From positions 20,405,491 through 20,469,490 of the forward strand of contig OY743190.1 in NCBI GenBank assembly GCA_963555705.1: 64,000 bases of DNA, in the 5' to 3' direction. This DNA comes from Ligustrum vulgare. Its lineage: Eukaryota; Streptophyta; Magnoliopsida; Lamiales; Oleaceae. This document shows, in pieces, positions 44,908 through 56,019 of the stretch. Under the pieces are notes generated by a model. That model worked only from the letters and a program-made list of their open reading frames with translations. It did not search any database and had not been told where the DNA came from. The translations under genes and the position numbers were made by a program. How positions within the stretch are numbered: the first letter of the stretch is position 1; the number at the start of each line of letters is the position of its first letter.

Positions 44908-45329
44908 ACTCATCTAGTGGAAATCATTGCATGTTTATATTGTTTGAATTACCGGTAAAGCCCAAATAAACTAGAGTAGAAAAAGAAATGAGTGACTTGA
45001 GTGTATACTCTAGAATTGCATCTCGGGAAAGAAAAGAAATATCTATTGGGGGATGAATGTCACGAGTGGAAAAAGAAAGAATTGACCACTAATGGTGGGA
45101 ATTTTCTCCTCTCTTCAATGTTTTTTAAGCCTAATTAACGATTGAAAGTGGCTATGCGCGCGTGCGCGCGCGCACACACACACCAATAAGCTAAACTTCT
45201 TTTTAATAGCATTATTTGGAAGCATATTTTTGAATTGATTATACAATTTTACACTCATGAGTAATTTGCAAGTTATCTGACATTGTTCATCTATATTCCA
45301 TGTTACTTGATTGCATCAATAGATAATTT
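44908..45329 (+). other. Element E segment right of insertion D
   Basis: Untranslated DNA between D and the right LTR of E. A CG/CA alternating purine-pyrimidine run (GCGCGCGTGCGCGCGCGCAC) at about 45156-45182 could adopt Z-DNA. No clear PPT precedes the LTR. Confidence 0.5.
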
Positions 45330-46443
45330 TGCTCCAGATACACACTTATTTTGGTCTTAAATTGTTAGTTTAATTGAAGAATTGAGCGAATTTCTACTTA
45401 TTAAATTGTGTTTATCTTGTACAATTAGGTACAACCTCAATTGGAAAGAAAATGGATAAGATTGAAGAGGAATTGAGCTAAAAAGAAGAGCAAATTTGAT
45501 GTCCAGGACTTCATTGAAAGAAATCAAAAGTCTGAGGACTCAATTGTAACATCCTAGAAAGATAGAGGACTAGAAGTGCAAATATTTCAAGGGTATTTTT
45601 GTAATAAAAGTCAAAATGTGTTGAGTAAATTGAAGAAGACCAAAAGATAAGGGACCTGAATGCAAAAAAATGGGAATTGGTTGCATGTTATTTTTTCGCC
45701 GCAGCGCAATACTGCCCAGAATGGGCAATGTCATTAATCAGTTACCGCGCGACGATGAGTTTTTGGCATGTGCGGCCATGCAACCCTTTTTCCACCGGGT
45801 CCGAAATTTAATTTCTATTTCTATATTTTCATCTAAGGGCGTGTTTGCTTCGATTTTGGACGCGTTTTTGGGAATTTTTAGGTCAGATTTTAGGCAGTAT
45901 TTATACTTCCACTTCCCCTCTTTTCAAAGATACCCAATTCCTATCCCAAACCCTAGCCTCTTTCACTTTTCCTTCTTTTCTTTTCTTTTTCTTTGTTTTT
46001 CTTTTGTTTTGTTTTCTAGTTTGTAGTTTTGTTTTAGTTTAGTTTTTAATTTCAAACATCTAGTATTCATTGAAGCATGGAATCAAAGAGATTGAGGTGA
46101 AAATCCAAAGCAAAAGTGGTAATTTTTGGAACAAAAACTCAAGGGAATGATTTATTTCTTAATCTTTATGTTCTACACTTTGTAATGTATTTTCTTAAAT
46201 CTTATCTTTTGTGAAATATTTATACAATAAGATAAATGTTTATGTTGGAATAACTGATGTAGCTTAACTTCGTTTTAGTAATTTCAAAGTTTGTTTATTA
46301 ATTTTAAGGTTGTTATTTCATGTTTATTTGTTACTGAGATTATTCTATGTATTTGATTGATCATCAAAAATGTGATTTGTGGAATGTATGATGATTGAGA
46401 AATATTGTGCATTTTAGACCAAATAAAAAATGTCCTAGGTATT
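45330..46443 (+). repeat. Right LTR of element E (left part)
   Basis: It matches the left LTR up to about 45765, then continues with a promoter-like part: GCAGTATTTATACTTCC near 45894, CAAACCCTAGCC and a T-rich leader. It breaks off at GTATT/TGTTGACC, where an F LTR begins. The sequence at 58718-59225 looks like its continuation. Confidence 0.6.
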
Positions 46444-47126
46444 TGTTGACCACAAAATCCGGCTAGACCTTGGACCAACACGTCTCAGCTCCTCCCTCTT
46501 GAACACGTGGATCTCCTGCGCACTGTGACAAACGATCAGTTCACAAAGGGGGCCGAGGTGGCTCCCGTTTGCACTTCGATGCCAAAGTCAGCGGCCATGT
46601 CAAGCAAGTATAATTTGAGTGCGGGAAATATAAATGCGTAAAAGAGAGAAAAGGAAGTGAGAGTAAATATTTAGTTAAGAGAGTAAAAATGCTAACCCTT
46701 TCCTTAGAGGCAAGTGTGCTCTATTTATAGAGGAACTCTTTGTCTCAGATCATGACACGTGGCATACTTTACACTTGTCTTCACCCTAGCTCTTGGAGGT
46801 GACAACCTTGCTTTTTGACTGTAATCATTGCTACATTTCGTAGGGGATGGACGCCTGTAACATCTTGGTAAAGGCAGTGTCACATCTCTGACTTTATCCC
46901 TTGTCCCATCCTTACATCCGAGGTACTACTATAATCACCTCGGCTAAGCGTAAAGCGCCTCTGCTAGATACACACCAGTTCGGTCGGAGGGGTTCATGTG
47001 CCTTTCCACCTCGGCCATTGGTCGAGGGCAATATCTAAAATCTTGATCGTGGGCTGAAGTCCAATGGACCCTTGTTGGGCCCTCGCTGGCGGCCCAATGT
47101 GCCATATTTTGGGTGCGATCTAAATA
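46444..47126 (-). repeat. Left LTR of element F
   Basis: 683 bp on the plus strand from TGTTGACCAC to CTAAATA, corresponding to TGTTGA...TCAACA in the right copy. GTATT flanks it on both sides (46439-46443 and 47127-47131), as for a solo LTR. The next 209 bases (47127-47335) also recur after the right LTR. Confidence 0.8.
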
Positions 47127-47335
47127 GTATTAATTTAGGAGATAGAGATATACTCCTATGGTGTTTAATTGAGCTATTTTTCACAAAGAGTTAATGCAAT
47201 TGATTGATTTTTAATCGACATAGAGATATAGTAATTTAAACCAATTGATTAAGTTGAATTTCACTCGAGAGAGATAATTCGCTAAATTTGGAAGATTGAG
47301 TCTAGCATTGTAAATGAGTAATTTGTTAATTTGCA

Positions 47336-50300
47336 GGGCGTGGTACTCACTGTGGTAGCTGAACGGTTTTGTCCCTCCATTTGACGGCTGGTGCTTTGAT
47401 TAGCCCATTCCCCAAGAAGCATGGGTTAACCACATTAATCATACGGCTCACAAAAATCAAGGAATCCAGATCATTGCGATCCCTATAAATCCTCCTTCAT
47501 TTCATTATTTCCCCTTTACCATTTTCTCAGAATCTTTGCAGCAACACTCTCGCGAAAGTTTGTACCGTTTTTCTCTTTCTTGCGAGTTTCGAGTCTTCTC
47601 TTCAAGGGTTTTCTACCCAGCACCCGCCCTTAACGTTCCACAGCTTTTATTGGCGAGTTCTTCATTCCAAGTGCACATTTTCAAGCGTTCATTCTTTGAA
47701 GGTAAGTTTCTTGGTCTCTGTATATGCGAGACTTTTCTATTTTTAGTTTCTCATTGTGGGTTTGAAAATTTTGTTTTTGCACTTTGTTTTTCTTTTGATG
47801 AGTCTGACCCGTCTTTAAAACAAAAGAAAAAAAATGGAAAGAGTTGGGGGAACGGGTTCACAGGAAATGTTAGTAATGGAGGTTCCCGTCAGAGGTTTCT
47901 GCCCCATCTCTTTATCGGTTTTTAGTTCACACTTCTTTAGGGAGCAGATTAAGAGGAGAAATAGGAAAACCAGTGGCATAATTTATTTGAGTGATTCTGA
48001 AAGCGAAGAAGAAAAACATCAGAACTACATGGCTAATCTGTCATCCGAGGAGGAGGCATCTTTGAGAGAGCTTCGGAGCAAACAAGACAGGGATTTGGGG
48101 AGAGAAGAGGCGATAGGCTCTTCTTCAGGTCACCAGGACCTCGGCTTAATCGTTAGGGCCCCGTTTAGGGCACATGTGGAAGAGTTGGGTCTGACTGCAG
48201 AGGAGATCTCCCAAGTAGAGGATTGGGTTGATCAGGTTAACAAAGTTTCGGGCTACCACGTTGATCCCAATCCAAACCCAGAGTCATGGGAGAGCAATGA
48301 GATTGCTACTGAAATCCGAAGGGTTGATTTGGCCGAGGCTTCGGAAAAATTTAGGTTGTCAGAAGGGGTCCAATTGGTGCACCCTACACCTTCCTGCCGA
48401 CCTTGCAGCCTTCCTCCAGGACAAGCGACCCTATGCTACGATGCCCTTTCTTGCGAGATGAGGCTCCCCCTGCACCCCTTCTTCAGGGCGTTGCTTAGGA
48501 GCTATAACCTATGCCCCTACCAGCTGGCCCCCAATTTTTGTACACAGGCTGTGGGCACTTGGTTGGTGTGGCAAGAGGTCAACCCTGATCATCCCATCTC
48601 ACTACACATCATTCACACTCTCTATACTTTGAAGAAATAAGTTAGGAGGAAGATAGACGTGAGGTCGGACGTCAATGATTGGTATTACTTGTCTCCCAGG
48701 GGCTCTTATCCTCCTGTTATCACCGGTCACCCCACCTCAATAAAGAACTGGAGGAACCAGTGGTTCTAGGTTGCTGGGGAGTGGCAGAGTTCCCTTGTGG
48801 ACCCTAGTCAAGAAATTACAGTTCCCCGAACTCTTTCCATACCTAGTGAGTCTTATACTTGTTTTAGAGTCTTTAAGTGTCATGCGTGTTTTGCTCTTTT
48901 ATTTCCATTCATTTTCCTTGGCTTCTTACTAACATGTCGACGGTTGTTTATGGCAGGGGACAATTTTGCCCGCCTCCTCCCAGACACGGATCTAGCGGGT
49001 AGTAAGGCGCTTGTTTGCGTACAAGGGCACTTTCCAGGGGGTCATCCAACAGAACAAGTTAGTTGTTAAACACGGTCTTATGCGAGCCACGAGTAAGTTC
49101 GTTTCCCTATTACTGTTACATCTTATGTTTTTTCTGCTTGTAACCCCATTTCCTCTTTTTCTTTCTAGGTTCCAAGGAATTTCCCAAGATTTCTTTAAAG
49201 GGTCTCATGGCTAAGAAGATCCCTCCTGCCCTGCGCCACGGCAGCGAAATTGAAAGAATGCAGAAAATGGTCCTGGGCAACCTACAAGTTGGGGTGGTAA
49301 AGGAAGTGTCCGAGGCGTCTACAACCCAACTTCAGGGCCCTCTTCCAGCCCTACTCCCACCGCCCATTCTGCTGCCAGTGGGTCCCTAACAGCCCAGCAT
49401 GGAAATGGAGGCAGATCCTGTGAGAGGCATTGCCAAAGGAAGGGGAAAAGGTCGGATAGAGGCGAATCCAAGAGGGGCAGGGAGACTAAGGATGCTTCGG
49501 TGCCACCTTCCTTGCCCGAGGACACATTTGAGCATGCACCTGAAGAGGAGCCCGCCCCCTTGAAGAGGCTCAGAAGAGGTAAGGGCAAGGAATCCACCTC
49601 TGCACCTCCACCACCAATGATTGGAGACTTGGAGGTTGAGCCATCCGTGTCCCTCCCTGATCTGGCTTATGAGGTGACGCCAGAGGGGCCAGAAGAGCTG
49701 AAGAGCATTAAAGCTAGTGTTATCCCCACGGATGTTACCTTCAGCCCTACTTTATTTGACTCTCCCGGTTCTCCTCCTTCCAGGGCGGGCTTAATCACTG
49801 AGCAGTTTTAGACAGAGGGTTGGGCTGCTTTCTCCTCCAGTGCCACTCCGTCTCGGAAGCTACTTGCTACCAAGGCCATGAACGCTAGAGCTCTGGCCCT
49901 TATTGACGAGGTAGAGTCCTCCTTGGAGGTAGCGTAACGGGACAAGAAGGATGCTGAGACTGCTCTGCGCCATGCGGACAACATGCTCAAGGAGATCAAT
50001 GACCTCAAGGCTCAGCTGTCCATAGCCCATAAATCTTCCTCAGAAGAGAGGGCTAGGACGAAGCGCCTCCAGGAGGACAATGATAAACTGAAGCATGACC
50101 TCCGGTCCTCTGAATCAGACTTGGCGGCTCTGTGCAAAAAACTAGATGATTCCAACCGAGCGTAGTCAATCACCTCTGAAGCTTTGTCCCCAGCTAATGC
50201 AGCCAACTCTAAGCTAGGGGCCGAGGTAGCAGCAGCCAGCGAAAAATTGGAGAGAGAGGTGGAAGCCAGGAGGAAGGCAAAGGAGGACCTTGCATCTTTG

Positions 50301-50618
50301 GAAAGACATATGCAAACGAGGATCACTGAGGTTCTGGAGCAGACTGTCACGATACGGGTGGAGAATGCTTTAAGTACCAGAGTGTCTGAGGCTGTCCAGA
50401 ACTTCAAAGACACTTTTGAAAAGACTTCAGAGTACGAGGCTATGCAGAGGGTCTTTGGGAACTTAGGGGCCAGGATGGCTTTGGGGGACGTGAAGGAAGC
50501 TTTTCCGACTTTGGACCTGTCCTCCATTGAAGCCTTGTACCCTGAGCCTCAAGATGCTCCTGTGGATCCACTGGATGCATCTGGCAAGGGCTCTTCAGAA
50601 GATGTCCCTCCACAATAA
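47336..50618 (+). pseudogene. Antisense spliced gene of element F (Transposase_28-like, coiled coil)
   Basis: A CTATAAAT box lies at 47483-47490. A leader ends at a consensus donor (AAG/GTAAGT, 47702). Coding begins around 47834, with an acidic SDSESEEE stretch and then a domain (MRLPLHPFFRALLRSYNLCPYQLAPNF) resembling the plant Transposase_28 (PF04195) family found in Gypsy elements. A TAA at 48640 and a TAG at the NQWF-stop-VAGEW site interrupt it. Probable introns: GTGAGT at about 48846 to GGCAG at 48957, and GTAAGT at about 49090 to CTAG at 49170. The C-terminal third is a long charged coiled coil (about 49950-50500) broken by further stops. It converges on pol; its role in the element is unknown. 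Confidence 0.7.
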
Positions 50619-51374
50619 TCCCCTTCTGTATTTGCCTTATTGTTGGGTTTTTGTTTTGTTCGTTTTGTTTTGTTTTTGTTTTTTTTTTGTAAGTGCCCCG
50701 GTACCTGATATTGTAAATGTAACATTCATTCAATTTGTATATATTTTGTCTTTGCAAATGCGATGATTTTCCATGTTGAGTTTAATGCCTTAGTTTGCAT
50801 GTTCTTATTTGTCTAAGTACGAATGCTTCCAAACACCAACTTTTTGTAAATATCTTGTAAAGATACTAAGTGTACAGTTCCTCGGATCAAAGTGGCCCAA
50901 GGCCTTCGTGTTTGCTTGGTTAGGTCTGATTCTGTCCAAGAGTTTTAGTTTATATGACCACATTTGGTTAAACTTGAATGCTTCCAAACGCAAATGCCTT
51001 TCAAACAAATGCCTCTTAAACGTATTGCATGGTTATTGAGTATAGTCCCTCAGATCTGGGTAGTTTGAGGCATTTATGTTTACTAGTTAGATCTGGTTTT
51101 GACAAACATTTGAACGTATCTAAGTCATACTTTGTAAGATCTGTATACACAATTTTGGTTGTACTAACACTTTTATGGTGGTAACACACTCAATTCTTAC
51201 GTAGTGATCGCAGTGTGGGCTTATAAGAGTCCCTTGTTTTTAACAAATTTCATGCATAGCGTGGATGTATGGAGCTATAACCAAAATAATCTTGGAATCT
51301 GCGTTTATCCATTATGTTTATTTAATTAGTAATTGGTATAATCTTCAACTTAATTAGCCTATGACTTTATAAAA
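50619..51374. other. Convergent 3' region between antisense gene and pol of element F
   Basis: T-rich DNA without a gene, where transcripts from both strands would end. GAATGCTTCCAAAC occurs twice (about 50821 and 50978), with loosely repeated surroundings. Confidence 0.5.
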
Positions 51375-52330
51375 TCACATGATAATGCTACAATCATCGA
51401 TGAGGAATTTGATTAATTGAAAATAGCGACAAAGGTGGTCCGTGTTCCAAGGATTACATAGAGGTACTCCAGATAGGTCCTCAATCATGTACGTTCCGGG
51501 TACCACCTCGGCAAGGACTTTGTAAGGGCCTTCCCAGTTAGGACCTAAAGTCCCTACTCCTGGTTCCTGAGTTGAAGAAAGAACCTTTTTGAGGACTAAG
51601 TCCCCAATATTAAAGCATCGAATTTTCACTCTTTTGTTGTAGTATCGAGCCATCTTTTTCTGGTACATGGCCATCACTGCTTGGGAATCACTCCATTTTT
51701 TCATGAGGAAATCCAAACTGGCCCTTTGTGCTTCTTCGTTTCTCACTTCGTCGTAATGGATTTGATGAAGTGAAGGGATCCCAATTTCAACGGGACATAC
51801 CGCCTCAGCTCCATATGCCAATGAGAAAGGTGTTTCGCCGTAGCGGTGTGCGAAGTGGTTCGAAGTGCTCATAGTACCTGTGGGAGTTCATCTACCCATG
51901 CATCCTTTTCGGACTCCAGCTTCCTTTTCAGGGTATTTTTTATGGTCTTGTTCATGGCTTCGACCTGTCCGTTAGCCTGTGGGTGGTGTGGAGATGAGAA
52001 CAGTTTCTTAATTTCCAAATCGTCGCACAGCTCATCTACGCTCCTATTTTTAAACTGTTTTGCATTGTCACTAACCAGTGAGTGTGGTATTCCGAACCGG
52101 TATATGACATTCTTCTAAATGAACTTGGTGGTGTTGGCCTCGGTGATTCTCATCAGAGGTCCCGCATCGACCCACTTGGTAAAGTAGTCAATTGCTACTA
52201 TCGCAAAGCAATTATTACCAGCACCCCTAGGCATAGGACCAATAATATCGACCCCCCACTTCGCGAAAGGCCAGGGGCTAGTCACCACAGTTAGCTTGTG
52301 ATGCGGCTGATGGTTGCATGTCTTTGGCAT
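51375..52330 (-). pseudogene. Element F integrase, catalytic and C-terminal part
   Basis: Reading from 52330 downward: KWGVDIIGPMPRGAGN and IVAIDYFTKWVDAGPL carry the first catalytic Asp. After a stop, a SLVSDNAKQF block has the second Asp and a frameshifted QVEAMNK block the Glu. From 51872 the frame resumes with ETPFSLAYGAEAVCPVEI and ends with the C-terminal NWEGPYKVLAEV module. At least two frameshifts. Confidence 0.85.
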
Positions 52331-53082
52331 TTATCGCACTTGCGCACGAAGTCGTGGGAGTCCTTTCGCATAGTAGGCCAAAAATACCCCTGTTTAAGGG
52401 CTTTCCAAGCCAGCGATAACGCCCCGGCATGGTTGCCACATATGCCCTCATGGGTTTCTCTCATTACATACCGTCCTTCCTCTGGCCCCACACATCTCAG
52501 TAAAGGGGAGGTGTAACTCCGTTTATAAAGTAGGTCATCCAAGAGTACGAAATTCGCAGCATATTTTTGCAATTTTCGAGCTACCTCTGACTCGATCAGA
52601 GGATTCATCCAGGATCCCTCTTCTTCTACTGCCAAAATCTCCAGTCTTGGCTCAATAGAAGAAGTCAACATGTGCTCAACTGGGATTAGATTATGTAGCT
52701 CTGAATCACTGCTGCTTGTTAGTTTGGACAAAGCATCGGCATTGGAATTTTCTGTTCTGAGGATGTGCTGTAACTCCATTTTTCCGAAGTGCTCAGCCAA
52801 ATCTCTTACTTTCTTCAAGTAAGTGACCATAGAAGGTTCTTTGGCAGAAAATTGCCCATTGAATTGACTCACAACGAGCAGCGAATCGCTATTCCCCACT
52901 ACGGACCTAATCTTCAAAACTTTTGCAAGTCTTAGCCCAACTAATAACGCCTCGTACTCAGCAACCTTGTTTGAGGCTTTGAATTCAAAGCGGATCGCAC
53001 TGTGTAGTTTAAACCCCTCTAGGCTTATTAATAATATTCCCGCATCGGATCGTCCCTCAGCCGAGGACCCATCAACGAACAA
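52291..53082 (-). pseudogene. Element F second RNase H and integrase zinc finger
   Basis: The N-terminal ~125 residues form the extra RNase H typical of Tat elements, with all four acidic residues visible: Asp in FVDGSSAEG, Glu in AEYEALLVGLRLA, Asp in GNSDSLLVV, Asp in NADALSKL. After a linker, the integrase zinc finger follows (ETHEGICGNHAG, then RKCDKCQRH). The frame is open for 263 codons; a TGA near 53083 separates it from the first RNase H. Confidence 0.88.
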
Positions 53083-53085
53083 TTT

Positions 53086-53634
53086 TCACTCTTGGCTGTC
53101 ATCTGTGTTATCAACCATCTCAACCTCCGGTGGATGTGTAAATTCGACTACGAAGTCCGCCAACGCTTGACCCTTTACAGCAGTCCGAGGCGCATAATGT
53201 AGGTCGAATTGGCTGATCTCTATCGCCCATTTCGGTAACCTCCCAGATAAGTCTGGTTTTTGCAACACTTGTCTCATGGGAAAGTTGGCGAGTACGTGTA
53301 TGGAGTGTGCCTGAAAGTAGGGACGAAGTTTGCGAGAGGATGTGATTAATGAGAGAGCAAGTTTCTCCATATCTGGGTAGCGTGTCTCGGCATCCAGCTT
53401 GGCTTTGCTCACATAATATACTGGGAGCTGATTCCCATCCTCCTCTCTGACCAACACCGAGCTAGCAGCCTCTTTGGATACAGTCAAATACAGGTAGAGA
53501 GGCTCGCCATCCTTTCGCTTCGATAGCAATGGCGGCCGTCCCAAAGATGCTTTCAGGTCGGCAAAAGCCTGCTCACATTCCGGTGTCCATTGGAATCGCT
53601 TTCCCCCTTTAGGACCTTGAAAAATGGCAAGCAT
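53086..53634 (-). pseudogene. Element F first (degenerate) RNase H
   Basis: Reads FQWTPECEQAFADLKASL, then the RNase H fold with PVYYVSKAKLDAETRYPDMEKLALSL and LPKWAIEISQFDLHY. The first catalytic Asp region reads LYLYLTVSKEA, so the acidic residue is absent, as usual when Tat elements carry a second RNase H. It is frameshifted relative to RT near 53600. Confidence 0.85.
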
Positions 53635-54365
53635 TTGTCAGTGGATTTGGAGATGAATCGATTCAAGGCCGCAATTCTCCCCGTTAAGCTTTGCACTTCT
53701 TTTGGATTTCGAGGCGATTGCATGTTTAACAAAGCATTGATTTTGTCGGGATTAGCTTCGATTCCCCTTTTATTCACCATGAATCCAAGAAATTTTCCAG
53801 ATGCTACCCCAAAAGCGCACTTCGTTGGGTTGAGCTTCATTTGATATTTCCTCAAAACATCGAAGGCCTCTGACAAATGGCAGATATGATCCGCGGCGAC
53901 CATGCTTTTGACCAGCATGTCATCAATATATACCTCCATGGTGTTTCCTAATTGTTCTGAAAACATGCGGTTTACCAGCCTCTGATAGGTAGCTCCCGCA
54001 TTTTTCAAGCCGAATGGCATAGCTCTGTAGCAATAGAGTCCTCTATCTGTAATAAACGAAGTATGCTCCTCGTCCGATTCGCACATGGGGATTTGATTGT
54101 ACCCGGAGTAAGCATCCATGAAGCTTAGTAGCTCATGTCCTACCGTGGAGTCGACCAACTGATCGATCCAAGGTAGTGGAAAGCTGTCCTTGGGACACGC
54201 CTGGTTCAAGTTGGAAAAGTCAATACACATCCTCAGTTTCCCATTGTGTTTTGGTAGCAAAACAGGATTTGATACCCACTTCGGATAGCGGGACTCTCTG
54301 ATGAAGCCATTTTTCAATAGCTTTGTGACCTCGTCTTTCAAAGCCTCATACTTTTCAGAACTCAT
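53553..54365 (-). pseudogene. pol: Element F reverse transcriptase
   Basis: Clear Tat-type RT: LKNGFIRESRYPKWVSNPVL, MCIDFSNLNQACPKDSFPLP, FMDAYSGYNQI, MPFGLKNAGATYQRLVN and the catalytic EVYIDDMLVKS, followed by the thumb (FGVASGKFLGFMVNKRGIE). Open for 270 codons before a frameshift into RNase H. Confidence 0.92.
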
Positions 54366-54599
54366 GGGCCTTCTCTTTTGCCTATGCCCAGGGCTTCAGG
54401 GATCCAGCTGGAGTCTGTGGCAGGCCTCTTTAGGATCGATCCCAACTATGTCACCATGCTTCCATGCGAATACATCGAGGTTTTGAAGTAAGAATATCTT
54501 CAATTGACTCTTGTATTCGATCGATGAGTCCAATCCGATCTGCAATTCCTTGATTGGATCAAGTGGGTCTACACCGAAGCATTCTAACCTTTCGGCCGG

Positions 54600-55291
54600 G
54601 GTGGAGCAATTGTATTATGCTATTCTTGAGTCTAGATCTGATAAATCCTCTTCCAGTGTCATTGTAACATCCTTATTTCTAGAAGGTCCTTCACCCAATC
54701 TTTCAGGGTCTGGAGCAACCTCGGCCATGGCTACGTCACTGATCAGGTTCAAGCTTCGATCTTGAAATTTTTGGATTGCATTTGTGTAACAGGCCCGCGA
54801 TTCAGTTTGGCTTCCCCTTACAGTTGTAACGCCATGCTCTGTGGGAACTTCATGCAAATGTATTTCGTATGCGTTACAACCCCCAAGTCAATGAGACCGG
54901 GCCTCCCAATTGAGCCATGATAGGAGGAGATTTTGTCCACTACCAAGAATTCCATGGGGATTCTGGGGAGAATTGATGCTTGCCCTACTTCAGTCATAAG
55001 GGTTATAGACCCCCTGGGGGTTATGCTGTCCCCAGTGAATCCATAAATTGGGTCCGAGACTGGGATGAGTGGAGTGCTGATCCCCATTTTATCGAAATTT
55101 ACCCCGTAAATTACATTTACCGAGGCACCATCAACCACCATCATTCGTGATAACCCATTCCGGGGCACCACTACCATGATAACCAACGCATCATTGTGTG
55201 GGAAGTGTACCCCAATGGCATCATCTTGGGTAAATGTGATAGATTCTGTCCGAGGCACCCCAACAGGGTGCGAATGGATATGGAAATTCAC
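54600..55291 (-). pseudogene. Element F protease
   Basis: The aspartic protease motif is recognisable as MMVVDGASVNVIYGVNFDKM, where the family has D-G/S-G-S; the flap-side IGRPGLIDLG block is present. After a frameshift near 54850 the frame continues through an acidic linker (LEEDLSDLDSRIA) to a stop at about 54615. It would process the Gag-Pol chain. Confidence 0.8.
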
Positions 55292-55980
55292 GTTGACGGA
55301 CTGCTTGGCCTCTTTGATATACCTCTTTTGGGAGTTGTTTGTACTCCCACCTGGGTGGGGACCCCCAATATTGTGTCGATTTCACGAATAGGGAGGTCGA
55401 CCACAGGCACAGGTGGTTCTAGTGTATCTTTAGCATGCGCCGAAGCGGTATCCTGGCCCTTGTTCCTGTCTCTTTGACGATTGTCAATCCTTTCTTTAGT
55501 TGAGTTCTTCCACGGAGCTCTCCTATCAGCTTGGTTGAACTTCTGACCATCGAATTTTTGAGTTCTCCCCGTGTCAGGGGAGAAGTCACTTCCCCTTCTC
55601 CCCTGCACCTTTTGGTCAGCTAACATGTGGATTTCCCTACAATCTTCTGTTGCATGACCGTAATACCTGTGGTAGGCACAGTAAGCCCCAATCATGGACT
55701 GTTTCCCACTTCGGCCACTTTCCATCCTTCCTTGAGCCATGAGAGGATTTTGAGAAGGGGTGTTGGAGTGCAAGTGGGGGATAGCTTCTGTGATTTCTGC
55801 TGCAAAGCTAGATCCTGTCCCCGGAAACGGACTCGGCGCTCCGCCTCGGATACTGCCGATCCTATCCTTGTTTCCTCGTTTCTTTAGGTTTGCTTCATTA
55901 GAATACTCAAGATTGTATCTTCCTTGGGGGTGGTTGTCCCTGGCCCTAGCAATTTCTTCTGATACAATCTCCTCCTTCAT
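55288..55980 (-). pseudogene. Element F nucleocapsid-like region
   Basis: A 230-codon frame with the Tat-type zinc knuckle YCAYHRYYGHATEDC and basic, Gly/Arg-rich flanks. It continues the second gag frame after one stop and is frameshifted from the protease. Confidence 0.8.
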
Positions 55981-56019
55981 CAGGTCTACGAGGGCATTGT
56001 AATCCCTTGGTTTCCTGCT

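Larger units (their letters stand above)
30960..46443 (+). mobile_element. Gypsy element E, Athila/Tat-like remnant hosting C and D
   Basis: A ~450-bp block at 30960-31412 recurs at 45330-45780, giving two same-orientation LTR pieces. Between them, apart from insertions C and D, lie sequences typical of the 3' untranslated part of Athila/Tat elements (AAATAAGCACTTAATGGGAAGCAAC; CATTGAGGACAATG; repeated AAGTTTGGGGGTG). gag and pol are gone, so a large internal deletion is inferred. The right LTR appears to be interrupted at 46443 by element F. The clade call rests on untranslated motifs only. Confidence 0.55.
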
